This document shows, one piece after another, positions 9,779 through 17,582 of a DNA stretch of 64,000 nucleotides (positions are counted from its first letter, which is position 1; each line of letters starts with the position of its first letter). Origin of the DNA: Streptomyces flavofungini (GTDB lineage: Bacteria; Actinomycetota; Actinomycetes; Streptomycetales; Streptomycetaceae). The position numbers and the translations under genes were made by a program. Where the stretch lies: the NCBI RefSeq assembly GCF_014650815.1, contig NZ_BMVR01000005.1, positions 503,484-567,483 of the forward strand. Reading direction: 5' to 3'. Below the pieces are notes generated by a model. It was not told the DNA's origin. It saw only the letters and a list, made by a program, of their open reading frames with translations, and searched no databases.

Positions 9779-10738
9779 TTACCCCCTTTGCTGGGCGAAG
9801 GCCCAGGCGTCGGTGATGATGCCCGCGAGGTCCGCGCGGGTCGGGTTCCAGCCGAGCCGCTCGCGGGCGGTGGCGGCGGAGGCCACGAGGGTGGCCGGGT
9901 CGCCGCCGCGGCGGCCCGCGACGACCTCCGGGACGGGGTGTCCGGTGACCTGGCGGACGGCCTCGATGACCTCGCGCACGGAGAAGCCGTTGCCGTTGCC
10001 CAGGTTGCAGATCAGGTGCTCGCCGGGGGTGGCCGCGTCGAGGGCGAGCAGGTGGGCGTCGGCGAGGTCGGCGACGTGGATGTAGTCGCGGACGCAGGTG
10101 CCGTCGGGCGTCGGGTAGTCGTCGCCGAAGACGGAGATCGCCTCCCGCCTGCCCTGGGCGACCTGGAGGACGAGCGGGATGAGGTGCGACTCGGGGTCGT
10201 GCCGCTCGCCGCAACTGCCGTACGCGCCCGCCACGTTGAAGTACCGAAGGGAGACGGCACCGAGTCCGTGCGCCGTCGCCTCGCCGGTGATCATGTGGTC
10301 GACGGCGAGCTTGGAGGCGCCGTAGGGGGAGGTGGGGGCGGTCGGGTCGGTCTCGGTGATGGGGGTGTTCACCGGTTCGCCGTAGGTCGCGGCCGTCGAG
10401 GAGAAGACGAGCTTGCGGACGTCCGCGTCGCGCATCGCGGCGAGCAGCGCCATGGTGCCGCCGACGTTGTTGTCCCAGTACTTCTCGGGCTTGGCGACGG
10501 ACTCGCCGACCTGCGAGAAGGCGGCGAAGTGCAGCACCGCGTCGTAGGAGGAGTCCAGCCATTTGGCGGCGTCGCGGATGTCGCCCTCGACGAACGCCGC
10601 GCCCGCGGGGACGCCCTCGCGGAAGCCCGTGGAGAGGTTGTCGAGGACCGTCACCTCGTGCCCGGCCTCGATCAGATGCTGCGCCACCACGCTGCCGACA
10701 TAGCCGGCGCCACCCGTGACCAGGTACTTCCCACTCAT
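9779..10738 (-). CDS. galE: UDP-glucose 4-epimerase
   Basis: 319 residues, an extended short-chain dehydrogenase that interconverts UDP-galactose and UDP-glucose. It shows the NAD-binding TGGAGYVGS at the N-terminus, the catalytic YGASK (Tyr/Lys) near residue 142, and the substrate motif SLRYFNVAGAYG. The ATG at 10738 shares one base with the galT stop (TGATG). A TTG one codon upstream is also possible but less likely. It is the middle gene of the gal operon. Confidence 0.96.
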   Translation of the reverse strand: MSGKYLVTGGAGYVGSVVAQHLIEAGHEVTVLDNLSTGFREGVPAGAAFVEGDIRDAAKWLDSSYDAVLHFAAFSQVGESVAKPEKYWDNNVGGTMALLAAMRDADVRKLVFSSTAATYGEPVNTPITETDPTAPTSPYGASKLAVDHMITGEATAHGLGAVSLRYFNVAGAYGSCGERHDPESHLIPLVLQVAQGRREAISVFGDDYPTPDGTCVRDYIHVADLADAHLLALDAATPGEHLICNLGNGNGFSVREVIEAVRQVTGHPVPEVVAGRRGGDPATLVASAATARERLGWNPTRADLAGIITDAWAFAQQRG

Positions 10739-11814
10739 CAACTCGCTACCTCTCGCAGTCGCTGGGCCGCGGTCTCCGGCGGCACATCGTTGATGAACAC
10801 ACTCATGCCGGATTCGGAACCCGCGAGGAACTTCAGCTTGCCGGAAGTGCGGCGAATGGTGAAAAGCTCTAGGTGGAGCGCGAAGTCGTCGCGGTTGACG
10901 CCGTCGTACTCCGTGAGCGCCGTGAACGGGGCCTGGTGCCAGGCCGCGATGTACGGCGTCGGCGGCTCGCCGCCGCCCTCGCGGTCACCCTCGCCGAAGA
11001 TCCGGTCGAAGCGTCGCAACAGTTCCAGATACACCTTGGGGAATTCTGTGCGAGCCGCGTCGTCCAGGCCGAGCAGGTCGGGCACGCGGCGCTTGGGGTA
11101 GAGGTGCACCTCGTAGGGCCAGTGCGCGGCGTACGGCACGAAGGCCACCCAGTGCTCGGCGTCCAGGACGACCCGCTCACCGGCGCGCTCCTCGGCGAGG
11201 ACGTCGTCGAAGAGGTTGCGGCCGCCGGCGTTGGCCCGGTGTTCGGCCAGGGAGCGCAGCATCAGGGCCGTGCGCGGGGTGACGAAGGGGTAGGCGTAGA
11301 TCTGCCCGTGCGGGTGGCCGAGGGTCACGCCGATCTCCGCGCCCCGGTTCTCGAAGCAGAAGACCTGCTCGACGGACGGCAGGTGCGACAGCTCGGCGGT
11401 GCGGTCCGTCCACGCCTCCAGGACGAGCGCGGCCTGCTCCTCGGTGAGGTCGGCGAAGGACGCCGTGTGGTCGGGGGTGAAGCAGACCACCTCGCAGCGG
11501 CCCGCGTCGCCCGCGAGGGAAGGGAAGCGGTTCTCGAAGACCACGACGTCGTACGAGGAGTCGGGGACCTCGGTGTGGCGGCCGCCCGCGGAGGGGCACA
11601 GGGGGCACTCGTCGGCCGGGGGGTGGTAGGTGCGGCCCTGGCGGTGCGAGGCGATGGCGACCCGGTCGCCGAGGAGGGGGTCGCGGCGGACCTCGGAGGT
11701 GGTGGCCACGGGGTCCAGGGGCCTGCTGTCGACCGCCGTGCGGACGGCGTCGTCGCGCACGTCGTAGTAGATGAGCTCACGACCGTCGGCGAGACGAGTC
11801 GAGGTCTTCTTCAC
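10738..11814 (-). CDS. galT: Galactose-1-phosphate uridylyltransferase
   Basis: 358 residues of the HIT superfamily. It transfers UMP between UDP-glucose and galactose-1-phosphate. The active-site motif GHPHGQIYAYPF with the HPH nucleophile is intact, and the N-terminal zinc ligands appear as CPLCPSAGGRH. It is the first gene of galTEK, reading away from a symporter across a 247-bp divergent region. TGA and the galE ATG overlap, so the three genes are translationally linked. Confidence 0.96.
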   Translation of the reverse strand: MKKTSTRLADGRELIYYDVRDDAVRTAVDSRPLDPVATTSEVRRDPLLGDRVAIASHRQGRTYHPPADECPLCPSAGGRHTEVPDSSYDVVVFENRFPSLAGDAGRCEVVCFTPDHTASFADLTEEQAALVLEAWTDRTAELSHLPSVEQVFCFENRGAEIGVTLGHPHGQIYAYPFVTPRTALMLRSLAEHRANAGGRNLFDDVLAEERAGERVVLDAEHWVAFVPYAAHWPYEVHLYPKRRVPDLLGLDDAARTEFPKVYLELLRRFDRIFGEGDREGGGEPPTPYIAAWHQAPFTALTEYDGVNRDDFALHLELFTIRRTSGKLKFLAGSESGMSVFINDVPPETAAQRLREVAS

Positions 11815-11927
11815 GTTCGGGGCTCCTTACACCGCCCGCCAACAGAACCGAACACAACAAACCACAAGCCAACAAGCTCGTCAATGCCCGTGACGCCTGC
11901 CGGGGCGTCTCGCTCTCGCCCAGCTCA

Positions 11928-11995
11928 CCCGATGATCCGCAACAAAAAACGATCATGGACTCGATCACAATCAAACAAAGAACATCAACAGAACT
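11928..11995 (-). promoter_or_regulatory. Candidate gal operator/promoter region
   Basis: In this otherwise GC-rich DNA the 68 bp are A/T-rich. On the minus strand they hold repeated hexamer-like elements: TTGATG, TTGATT, TGTGAT, CATGAT and GGATCA. From memory, the glucose-sensitive galP1 promoter of Streptomyces lividans has an operator of direct hexamers of the TGTGAT type. The assignment here is by resemblance and position between galT and the divergent symporter. Confidence 0.45.
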
Positions 11996-12061
11996 GTTCA
12001 CTTACTGAAGGGCGAGGCGTAGGTTCCGGTCTGATCAGTTCGCGCGACGAAGCGAGTTCAC

Positions 12062-13750
12062 ATGCAGTCCCCTACGCACATCACCCTCGCCGAAGGGCTT
12101 CGGCTGCCCACCAACGGGCTGGACTACGCGATCCTGGCGATCTACTTCGTGGTCGTCCTCGGCATCGGATTCGCCGCCCGGCGCTCCGTGAAGACCAGCC
12201 TCGACTTCTTCCTCTCCGGGCGCTCCCTGCCCGCCTGGGTCACCGGCCTCGCCTTCGTCGCCGCGAACCTCGGCGCCACCGAGATCCTCGGCATGGCGGC
12301 CACGGGCGCGCAGTACGGCGTCGCCGTCGTCCACTGGTACTGGATCGGCGCCATCCCGGCCATGGTCTTCCTCGGCCTGGTCATGATGCCGTTCTACTAC
12401 CGCAGCAAGGTCCGCTCCGTGCCGGAGTTCCTGCTCCAGCGCTTCGACAAGTCCGCCCATCTGCTCAGCTCGGCGCTGTTCGCCTTCGCCGCCGTACTCA
12501 TCGCGGGCGTGAACCTCTACGCCCTCGCGATCGTCGTCGAGGCGCTGCTCGGCTGGCCGCAGTGGGTCGCCATCGTCGTCGCCGGGTTCTTCGTGCTCGC
12601 CTACATCACCATCGGCGGCCTGTCCTCGGCGATCTACAACGAAGTGCTCCAGTTCTTCGTCATCCTCGCCGCGCTCATCCCGATCTGCGTCATCGGCATG
12701 AAGAAGGTCGGCGGCTGGGACGGGCTCACCGGCTCCATCGAGAAGCAGCACGGCGACAACTTCATGACCGCCTGGGGCGGCACCGGCATCGGCGACGCCA
12801 ATCCGCTCGGCGCCAACTGGCTCACCATCATCCTGGGCCTCGGCTTCGTGCTCTCCTTCGGCTACTGGACGACGAACTTCGCCGAGGTGCAGCGCGCGCT
12901 GTCCGCGAAGAACCTCTCCGCCGCCCAGCGCACGCCGCTCATCGCCGCCTTCCCCAAGATCTTCATCGTCTTCCTGGTGATGATCCCCGGCCTGGTCGCC
13001 GCCGTCCTGGTCCCGAAGATCGGCACCTCCGGCTCGGACCTGACATACAACGACGCGATCCCCTACCTGATGCAGGAGTTGCTGCCCAACGGCGTGCTCG
13101 GCATCGCGGTGACCGGTCTCCTCGCCGCCTTCATGGCGGGCATGGCGGCCAACGTCTCCTCCTTCAACACCGTCTTCACGTACGACATCTGGGCCAAGTA
13201 CGTCGTCAAGGACCGCGAGGACGGGTACTACCTGAAGTTCGGGCGGCTCATCACCGCGATCGGCGTCTTCGCCTCCATCGGCACCGCCTTCATCGCCTCG
13301 TCCTTCTCCAACATCATGGGGTACCTCCAGACCCTCTTCTCCTTCTTCAACGTCCCGATGTTCGTCGTCTTCATCATCGGCATGTTCTGGAAGCGGGCCT
13401 CCATGAAGTCCGGCGTCTGGGGGCTCCTCGCCGGTACCACCGCCGCGATGGTCAACTACTTCTGGATCTACAAGCAAGGCGTCATCGACATCCCCACCGA
13501 CCAGGGCGCCAACTTCGTCTCCGCCATCGTCGGCTTCGTCGCCGGCGCGGTCGTCATGGTGGTGGTCACCCTCTTCACCGCGCCCAAGCCGGAGGCCGAG
13601 CTGGCCGGGCTCGTGTACGGGACCGTGTCCCCGGGCGCGGAGGGCGACGCGGTCGAGGCGGGGGACGACGCCTGGTACCGCAAGCCCGCGTTGCTCGGAT
13701 GGGGCGCGGTGGTGCTGGCCGCCGCGTGCTACGTCCCGTTCTCGTTCTGA
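12062..13750 (+). CDS. Sodium:solute symporter (SSS), probable galactose/sugar uptake
   Basis: 562 residues, highly hydrophobic with about 13-14 membrane helices, of the sodium/sugar SGLT type. The N-terminus reads LDYAILAIYFVVVLGIGFAARR, followed by LDFFLSGRSLPAWVTGLAFVAANLGATEILGM, the typical SSS TM1-TM2 region. Divergence from galTEK with a shared regulatory region suggests it imports galactose. The ATG at 12062 has only a weak GAAGCGAG ribosome site. It is followed after 32 bp by a small membrane protein, probably in the same transcript. The substrate is inferred from context only. Confidence 0.9.
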   Translation: MQSPTHITLAEGLRLPTNGLDYAILAIYFVVVLGIGFAARRSVKTSLDFFLSGRSLPAWVTGLAFVAANLGATEILGMAATGAQYGVAVVHWYWIGAIPAMVFLGLVMMPFYYRSKVRSVPEFLLQRFDKSAHLLSSALFAFAAVLIAGVNLYALAIVVEALLGWPQWVAIVVAGFFVLAYITIGGLSSAIYNEVLQFFVILAALIPICVIGMKKVGGWDGLTGSIEKQHGDNFMTAWGGTGIGDANPLGANWLTIILGLGFVLSFGYWTTNFAEVQRALSAKNLSAAQRTPLIAAFPKIFIVFLVMIPGLVAAVLVPKIGTSGSDLTYNDAIPYLMQELLPNGVLGIAVTGLLAAFMAGMAANVSSFNTVFTYDIWAKYVVKDREDGYYLKFGRLITAIGVFASIGTAFIASSFSNIMGYLQTLFSFFNVPMFVVFIIGMFWKRASMKSGVWGLLAGTTAAMVNYFWIYKQGVIDIPTDQGANFVSAIVGFVAGAVVMVVVTLFTAPKPEAELAGLVYGTVSPGAEGDAVEAGDDAWYRKPALLGWGAVVLAAACYVPFSF

Positions 13751-13782
13751 ACCGGCCCCTTCTACTCACATCCCGAGGAATC

Positions 13783-14061
13783 ATGTCCGACCTGCAGAAG
13801 GAAGTCTCCGAGCTGGAGCGGAAGTCCGCGACGGCCGCACGTCTCTTCGACATCCGGCGCATCATCGGCGGCCTGTTCGTCGTCTACGGCGTCATCGTCA
13901 CCATCGCCGGGATCACCGCGTCCGACGCCGACCTCAAGAAGGCGGAGGACATCAACATCAACCTCTGGACCGGCCTGGGCATGCTGGCCCTCGGCCTGTT
14001 CTTCCTGATCTGGCTCAAGTTGCGGCCGGTCACGGCCCCGGCGTCGGAGGGCGAGGCGTAG
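13783..14061 (+). CDS. Small two-helix membrane protein linked to the symporter
   Basis: 92 residues: an N-terminal charged helix (SDLQKEVSELERKSATAARL), then two membrane segments (IIGGLFVVYGVIVTIAGI and LWTGLGMLALGLFFLIWLKL) joined by a charged loop. CGAGGAA precedes the ATG. It lies 32 bp behind the SSS gene and is probably cotranscribed. It may be an accessory subunit of the symporter, as small membrane proteins often accompany SSS carriers. No family named. Confidence 0.85.
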   Translation: MSDLQKEVSELERKSATAARLFDIRRIIGGLFVVYGVIVTIAGITASDADLKKAEDININLWTGLGMLALGLFFLIWLKLRPVTAPASEGEA

Positions 14062-14067
14062 GCCGTC

Positions 14068-14289
14068 GCGGGGCGCCCCGGTCCCGCCCCTTCCCCGAAA
14101 CCGGGGGCTGCCGCCCCCTGGACCCCCGCTTGTCGGCGCTCCGCGCCTCGTCCTCAATCTCCCCCAAGCTCTTAAGGAGCAGGGGGACCCCCACGACGGG
14201 CTAGAGACAGCCCCTCCGGCGTTTGAGGAGCGGGGGTCTGGGGGGCAGCGCCCCCAGTTTCGGGAAGGGGCGGGACCGGGGCGCCCCGC
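14068..14289. repeat. Long imperfect inverted repeat (intergenic element)
   Basis: The left arm 14068-14129 and right arm 14230-14289 are ~60-bp near-perfect reverse complements. Both include GGGGCGCCCCGGTCCCGCC or its complement and the run CCCCTTCCCCGAAA / TTTCGGGAAGGGG. The ~100-bp centre contains CTCCGGCGTTTGAGGAGC, a sequence widespread in Streptomyces intergenic regions. A related copy lies at 44419-44560. It can act as a bidirectional terminator between the convergent genes on either side. Confidence 0.8.
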
Positions 14290-14294
14290 GAAGG

Positions 14295-14738
14295 TCACCC
14301 CAGGCGCTTCGTCAGGGTGAACTCCTTGTGGCCCTCGGGGTAGTCGGGGATCACGGCCACGACTTCGTAGCCCTGTTGGCGGTAGAAGGCGGGAGCCTGG
14401 AAGTCCCAGGTCTCCAGGCGGGAGTTGAGGCACCCGCGCTCGGCGACACAGAAGCGCTCGGCCTCGGCAAGGAGCCGCCCCCCGAGCCCCGCCCCCCGGC
14501 AGTCCTCTGCGACCCACAGCAGACTCACATGCAGCCACCGCCCCCAGGTGTACCCCGAGAGCCCCCCGACCAGCTCACCCCTGTCGTCCAACGCCCAGAC
14601 GCCGAGCGGCTCTTCCCGCTCCTCGGGCGTGCCCTGAAGAGCGCGAAGCGCCGCCGAGGCGTCCCTGTTGGCGTCCCGCAACCGCCCCCGAAGCAGACGA
14701 AGACGTTCTTTGTCGACTCCTGTCTCAATACGAAACAT
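14295..14738 (-). CDS. GNAT family N-acetyltransferase
   Basis: 147 residues with the GNAT acetyl-CoA motif LLWVAEDCRGAGLGGRLLAEAERF near residues 74-97 and the C-terminal signature DFQAPAFYRQQGYEVV. It resembles the short arylamine/spermidine-type acetyltransferases; the substrate is unknown. The ATG at 14738 is preceded by GGTGGG; an ATG four codons upstream (14750) has a poorer ribosome site. It is monocistronic, and its 3' end abuts the long inverted repeat. Confidence 0.88.
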   Translation of the reverse strand: MFRIETGVDKERLRLLRGRLRDANRDASAALRALQGTPEEREEPLGVWALDDRGELVGGLSGYTWGRWLHVSLLWVAEDCRGAGLGGRLLAEAERFCVAERGCLNSRLETWDFQAPAFYRQQGYEVVAVIPDYPEGHKEFTLTKRLG

Positions 14739-14978
14739 ACGGCCCACCATAAACGCGCTGGCCAATCAGTTCTGCGAATCCACTTCCGCTCGGGGCCCCC
14801 GTCCGTACTCTGAAGGGCAGCGCCGGTGGGGGCCGGCGCCGATCAGGGGGCGAGACAGTCGGGTGCGACGCCCGGCGTGGGGGTGGCAGGCACGGCACGG
14901 CGGCGGCCGTGCGGCTGCGTGGTCCCCGCTCCGGGTACCGCATCCGCGTCGGTCGCTCTCCGACCTGTGGGGGTTTCC

Positions 14979-15755
14979 GTGGTTCGAATCCGAGTCCTGG
15001 TCGTCGACGACCACCGTATCTTCGCCGAGTCGCTGGCCGCAGCGCTCGCCGCGGAGCCCGATGTGGAGGTGTCCGCCGCGGGCAGTGGCCCCGCGGCCCT
15101 GCGCTGCCTGGACCGCGCGGCCGCGGAGGGCCGCAGGTACGACGTCCTGCTCGTGGACGCCGACCTGGGCAGCTCCGCGTCGGCACTGCAGGGCGTCCGC
15201 CCCGCCGTGCCGGTGCACGACGGCCAGGCCGACGGGCTCGTGGACGGCATCTCGCTGGTGGCGGGCGTGCGTTCGGGCCAGCCCGCCGTGCGTACGGTCG
15301 TGCTGGCGGAGAAGGACGACCCGCGGCGCGCGGCGCTCGCGCTCGGCGCCGGGGCGTCCGGCTGGGTGGCGAAGGACTGCTCGCTGTCGCGGCTGCTCAC
15401 GGTCATCCGGGGCGTGCTGCGCGACGAGACGCATCTGCCGCCCGCCCTGCTCACGGGGGTGCTGCGCGAGTTGACCGCGGCCCGCAAGCACCGTACGGAG
15501 AGTGAGCGGCTCGTGGAGTCCCTCACCCCGCGTGAGCGCGAAGTGCTGCGGTGCATGGTGGCGGGGCTCGGCCGCAAGGCCGTCGCCGAGCGGCTGTTCC
15601 TCTCGCCGCACACCGTCCGCACCCATATGCAGAACGTCCTCGGCAAGCTCGGCGTGCACTCCACGCTCGCCGCCGTCGCCCTCGCCCGCAGGGCGGGCGT
15701 CGGCCCCGCCGACCTAGCCGGGGACGTTGTCGAACGGGGCGGTCAACTGGCGTAG
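14979..15755 (+). CDS. LuxR/NarL-type response regulator
   Basis: 258 residues. The receiver domain starts RIRVLVVDDHRIFAESLAAAL. The acceptor Asp is present in DVLLVDADLG and the conserved Lys in SGWVAKD, but an extra ~20 residues (around PAVPVHDGQADGLVDG) sit between the acceptor strand and the next helix, and the usual Thr/Ser position reads VVLAEKD. The LuxR helix-turn-helix is LTPREREVLRCMVAGLGRKAVAERLFLS followed by HTVRTHMQNVLGKLG. GGGGG is spaced 6 bp from the GTG at 14979; an in-frame GTG at 14967 is an alternative. No cognate kinase is adjacent. Its 3' end overlaps the convergent tamR by 42 bp. Confidence 0.9.
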   Translation: MVRIRVLVVDDHRIFAESLAAALAAEPDVEVSAAGSGPAALRCLDRAAAEGRRYDVLLVDADLGSSASALQGVRPAVPVHDGQADGLVDGISLVAGVRSGQPAVRTVVLAEKDDPRRAALALGAGASGWVAKDCSLSRLLTVIRGVLRDETHLPPALLTGVLRELTAARKHRTESERLVESLTPREREVLRCMVAGLGRKAVAERLFLSPHTVRTHMQNVLGKLGVHSTLAAVALARRAGVGPADLAGDVVERGGQLA

Positions 15756-16211
15756 CAGCGCCGCCAGTTCACCGCGCTGGGCGCGCGAGAGCTCGCCGAG
15801 GATCGCCCGCTCCTGGTCGAGCAGGCCCGCGAGGGCCTGGTCGGCCCGGTCACGGCCCTCGTCGGTGAGCCGCACCAGCACGCCGCGGCGGTCGCTCGGA
15901 TCGGGCAGCCGCTCCACCAGGCCCTTCTTCGTGAGCCTGTCGATGCGGTTGGTCATCGTGCCGGATGTGACCAGGGTCTGGGTGAGGAGCTGGCCCGGCG
16001 ACAGCTGATACGGCGCGCCCGCGCGCCGCAGCGACGTCAGCACGTCGAACTCCCAGGGCTCCAGCTCGTGCTCGGAGAACGCCAGTCGACGCGCGCGATC
16101 GAGGTGGCGCGCCAGCCTGCTCACGCGGCTCAGCACCTCGAGCGGTTCCACGTCGAGGTCAGGGCGCTCCCGACGCCATGCAGCGACCAGCCGGTCGACC
16201 TCGTCCTCCAT
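15714..16211 (-). CDS. tamR: MarR family regulator, probable TamR
   Basis: 165 residues with a MarR winged helix: helix-turn-helix region LSPGQLLTQTLVTSGTMTNRIDRL, then the wing KKGLVERLPDPSDRRGVLVRLTDEG, with a dimerising N- and C-terminus. It is divergent from the trans-aconitate methyltransferase gene with a palindrome between them. From memory, Streptomyces coelicolor TamR is a MarR protein that represses the divergent tam and aconitase genes and is released by citrate-cycle acids such as trans-aconitate. The arrangement here matches. The frame continues upstream of the chosen ATG, but the start at MEDEVDRL fits the family. Confidence 0.85.
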   Translation of the reverse strand: MEDEVDRLVAAWRRERPDLDVEPLEVLSRVSRLARHLDRARRLAFSEHELEPWEFDVLTSLRRAGAPYQLSPGQLLTQTLVTSGTMTNRIDRLTKKGLVERLPDPSDRRGVLVRLTDEGRDRADQALAGLLDQERAILGELSRAQRGELAALLRQLTAPFDNVPG

Positions 16212-16246
16212 GACGATCAGTGTAGGGGGTCCCTCGACATGAAGTC

Positions 16247-16260
16247 TCTTGACGTCAAGA
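16247..16260. promoter_or_regulatory. Palindromic MarR-type operator candidate
   Basis: A perfect 14-bp palindrome TCTTGACGTCAAGA lies midway between the divergent tamR and tam starts. Its half-site TTGAC is typical of MarR-family operators. It is a good candidate for TamR binding that controls both genes. Confidence 0.7.
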
Positions 16261-16291
16261 TACTTCGGGGTCGAGGATGAAGAGGAGCCCC

Positions 16292-16342
16292 TCGGTACGC
16301 AAGGAAAATCCTTCGGTACGCAAGGGGAACCCTTCGGTACGC
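16292..16342. repeat. Three 21-bp direct repeats upstream of tam
   Basis: TCGGTACGC recurs at 16292, 16313 and 16334, exactly 21 bp (two helical turns) apart, within longer similar units CCTTCGGTACGCAAGG. If translation began at the ATG at 16277 they would encode three PSVRK/R heptads. The ATG at 16355 with AGAGGAG is the better start and leaves the repeats in the leader. Confidence 0.8.
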
Positions 16343-16354
16343 AGAGGAGCACCC

Positions 16355-17185
16355 ATGCCGTCCACCGCGTCGCCCACCTGGGACCCGGACCAGTACCTGC
16401 GTCACTCCGGCCACCGTGCCCGCCCCTTCCGGGACCTGCTCGCCCAGGTGCCCGCGCTGCCCACCGCCCCCGCGCCCCGCATCACCGACCTGGGCTGCGG
16501 GCCCGGCAACGTCACCCTCCTGCTCGCCGAGCGCTGGCCCGAGGCGCACATCACCGGCTACGACAACTCGCCGGAGATGCTGCGCCAGGCCCAGGCCCTC
16601 GCCGGGCCCACGGCGGGCGGTGGCCGCCTGGAGTTCGCGGGCGCCGACGCGGGCGCGTGGGCGCCCGGCCCCGGGACGTACGACCTGATCCTGTCGAACG
16701 CGACGCTCCAGTGGGTGCCGGGGCACGTCGACCGCTTTCCCGACTGGGTGGCCGCGCTGCGGCCCGGCGGGGTGCTCGCCGTCCAGATGCCCGCCAACTT
16801 CGACGCGCCCAGCCATGCCCTGATGCGGGAGCTGTGCGGGAGTTCGCGCTGGCGCGGGCGGCTCGACGGGGTGTTGCGGCACGCCGACGCCGTCCTGGAG
16901 CCCACCGCTTATCTGGAGCTGCTCACCGGGCTCGGCTGTGCGGCGGACGTCTGGTCGACCACGTACCAGCATCTCCTCACCGGCGCCGATCCCGTCCTCG
17001 ACTGGGTCAAGGGGACCGGCCTGCGGCCCGTCCTCACCGCCCTCGCCGACGACCCGGAGGCTCGGGACGCGTTCCTGGGCGAGTACCGCGACCTGCTGCG
17101 CGTGGCCTATCCGGCCGGGGCGCACGGGACCGTGTTCCCCTTCCGGCGGCTCTTCGCGGTGGCCCGCAAAGGCGGTGCGGCCTGA
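16355..17185 (+). CDS. tam: Trans-aconitate 2-methyltransferase
   Basis: 276 residues, a class I SAM methyltransferase with motif I ITDLGCGPGNVTLLLAERWP, the acidic strand HITGYDNSPEML and the Tam-type ILSNATLQWVPGH. It methylates trans-aconitate, a spontaneous inhibitor by-product of the aconitase reaction. The C-terminal half (LEPTAYLELLTGLG, then VFPFRRLFAVARK) also fits Tam. The start at 16355 has AGAGGAG seven bases upstream. The stop overlaps the next start (TGATG). It is divergent from tamR. Confidence 0.93.
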   Translation: MPSTASPTWDPDQYLRHSGHRARPFRDLLAQVPALPTAPAPRITDLGCGPGNVTLLLAERWPEAHITGYDNSPEMLRQAQALAGPTAGGGRLEFAGADAGAWAPGPGTYDLILSNATLQWVPGHVDRFPDWVAALRPGGVLAVQMPANFDAPSHALMRELCGSSRWRGRLDGVLRHADAVLEPTAYLELLTGLGCAADVWSTTYQHLLTGADPVLDWVKGTGLRPVLTALADDPEARDAFLGEYRDLLRVAYPAGAHGTVFPFRRLFAVARKGGAA

Positions 17186-17553
17186 TGCTCGCCGCCGTCG
17201 ACCACGTGCAGCTGGCCGCTCCGCCCGGCAGCGAGGGCGCGCTGCGGGCGTTCTACGTGGACGTGCTCGGGATGGCCGAGGTGCTGAAGCCGCCTGTTCT
17301 CGCGGGGCGCGGGGGATGCTGGTTCGAGGCGGGGGCCGTCCGGCTGCACCTCGGCATCGAGGCCGACTTCCGGCCCGCCCGCAAGGCGCACCCGGGCCTG
17401 CTCGTCAGCGGCATCGAGGCGTACGCGGCCCGGGTCGCCGCCCTCGGCGCGCGCGTCACCTGGGACGACCACCTCCCCGGCCACCGGCGCTTCTACTCCG
17501 AGGACCCGGTGGGGAACCGGTTGGAGTTCCTGGAGCCCCTGGGCAGCGTCTGA
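17185..17553 (+). CDS. VOC/glyoxalase superfamily protein
   Basis: 122 residues of one vicinal-oxygen-chelate module pair: AVDHVQLAAPPGSEGALRAF at the start and FYSEDPVGNRLEFLEP at the end, the common glyoxalase/bleomycin-resistance outline. Candidate metal ligands are His (DHVQ), His (VRLHLGI) and Glu (LEFLE). It is translationally coupled to tam by a one-base overlap, so it may share the TamR regulon. The substrate is unknown. Confidence 0.9.
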   Translation: MLAAVDHVQLAAPPGSEGALRAFYVDVLGMAEVLKPPVLAGRGGCWFEAGAVRLHLGIEADFRPARKAHPGLLVSGIEAYAARVAALGARVTWDDHLPGHRRFYSEDPVGNRLEFLEPLGSV

Positions 17554-17582
17554 CGACTGACCTCACTCGTTTCGGGCGGGCC

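Noticed and set aside
12035..13477. 480-codon minus-strand frame opposite the symporter
   Set aside because: A Glu/Asp/Gly/Val-rich antisense product with no domain; the plus-strand SSS protein is clear.
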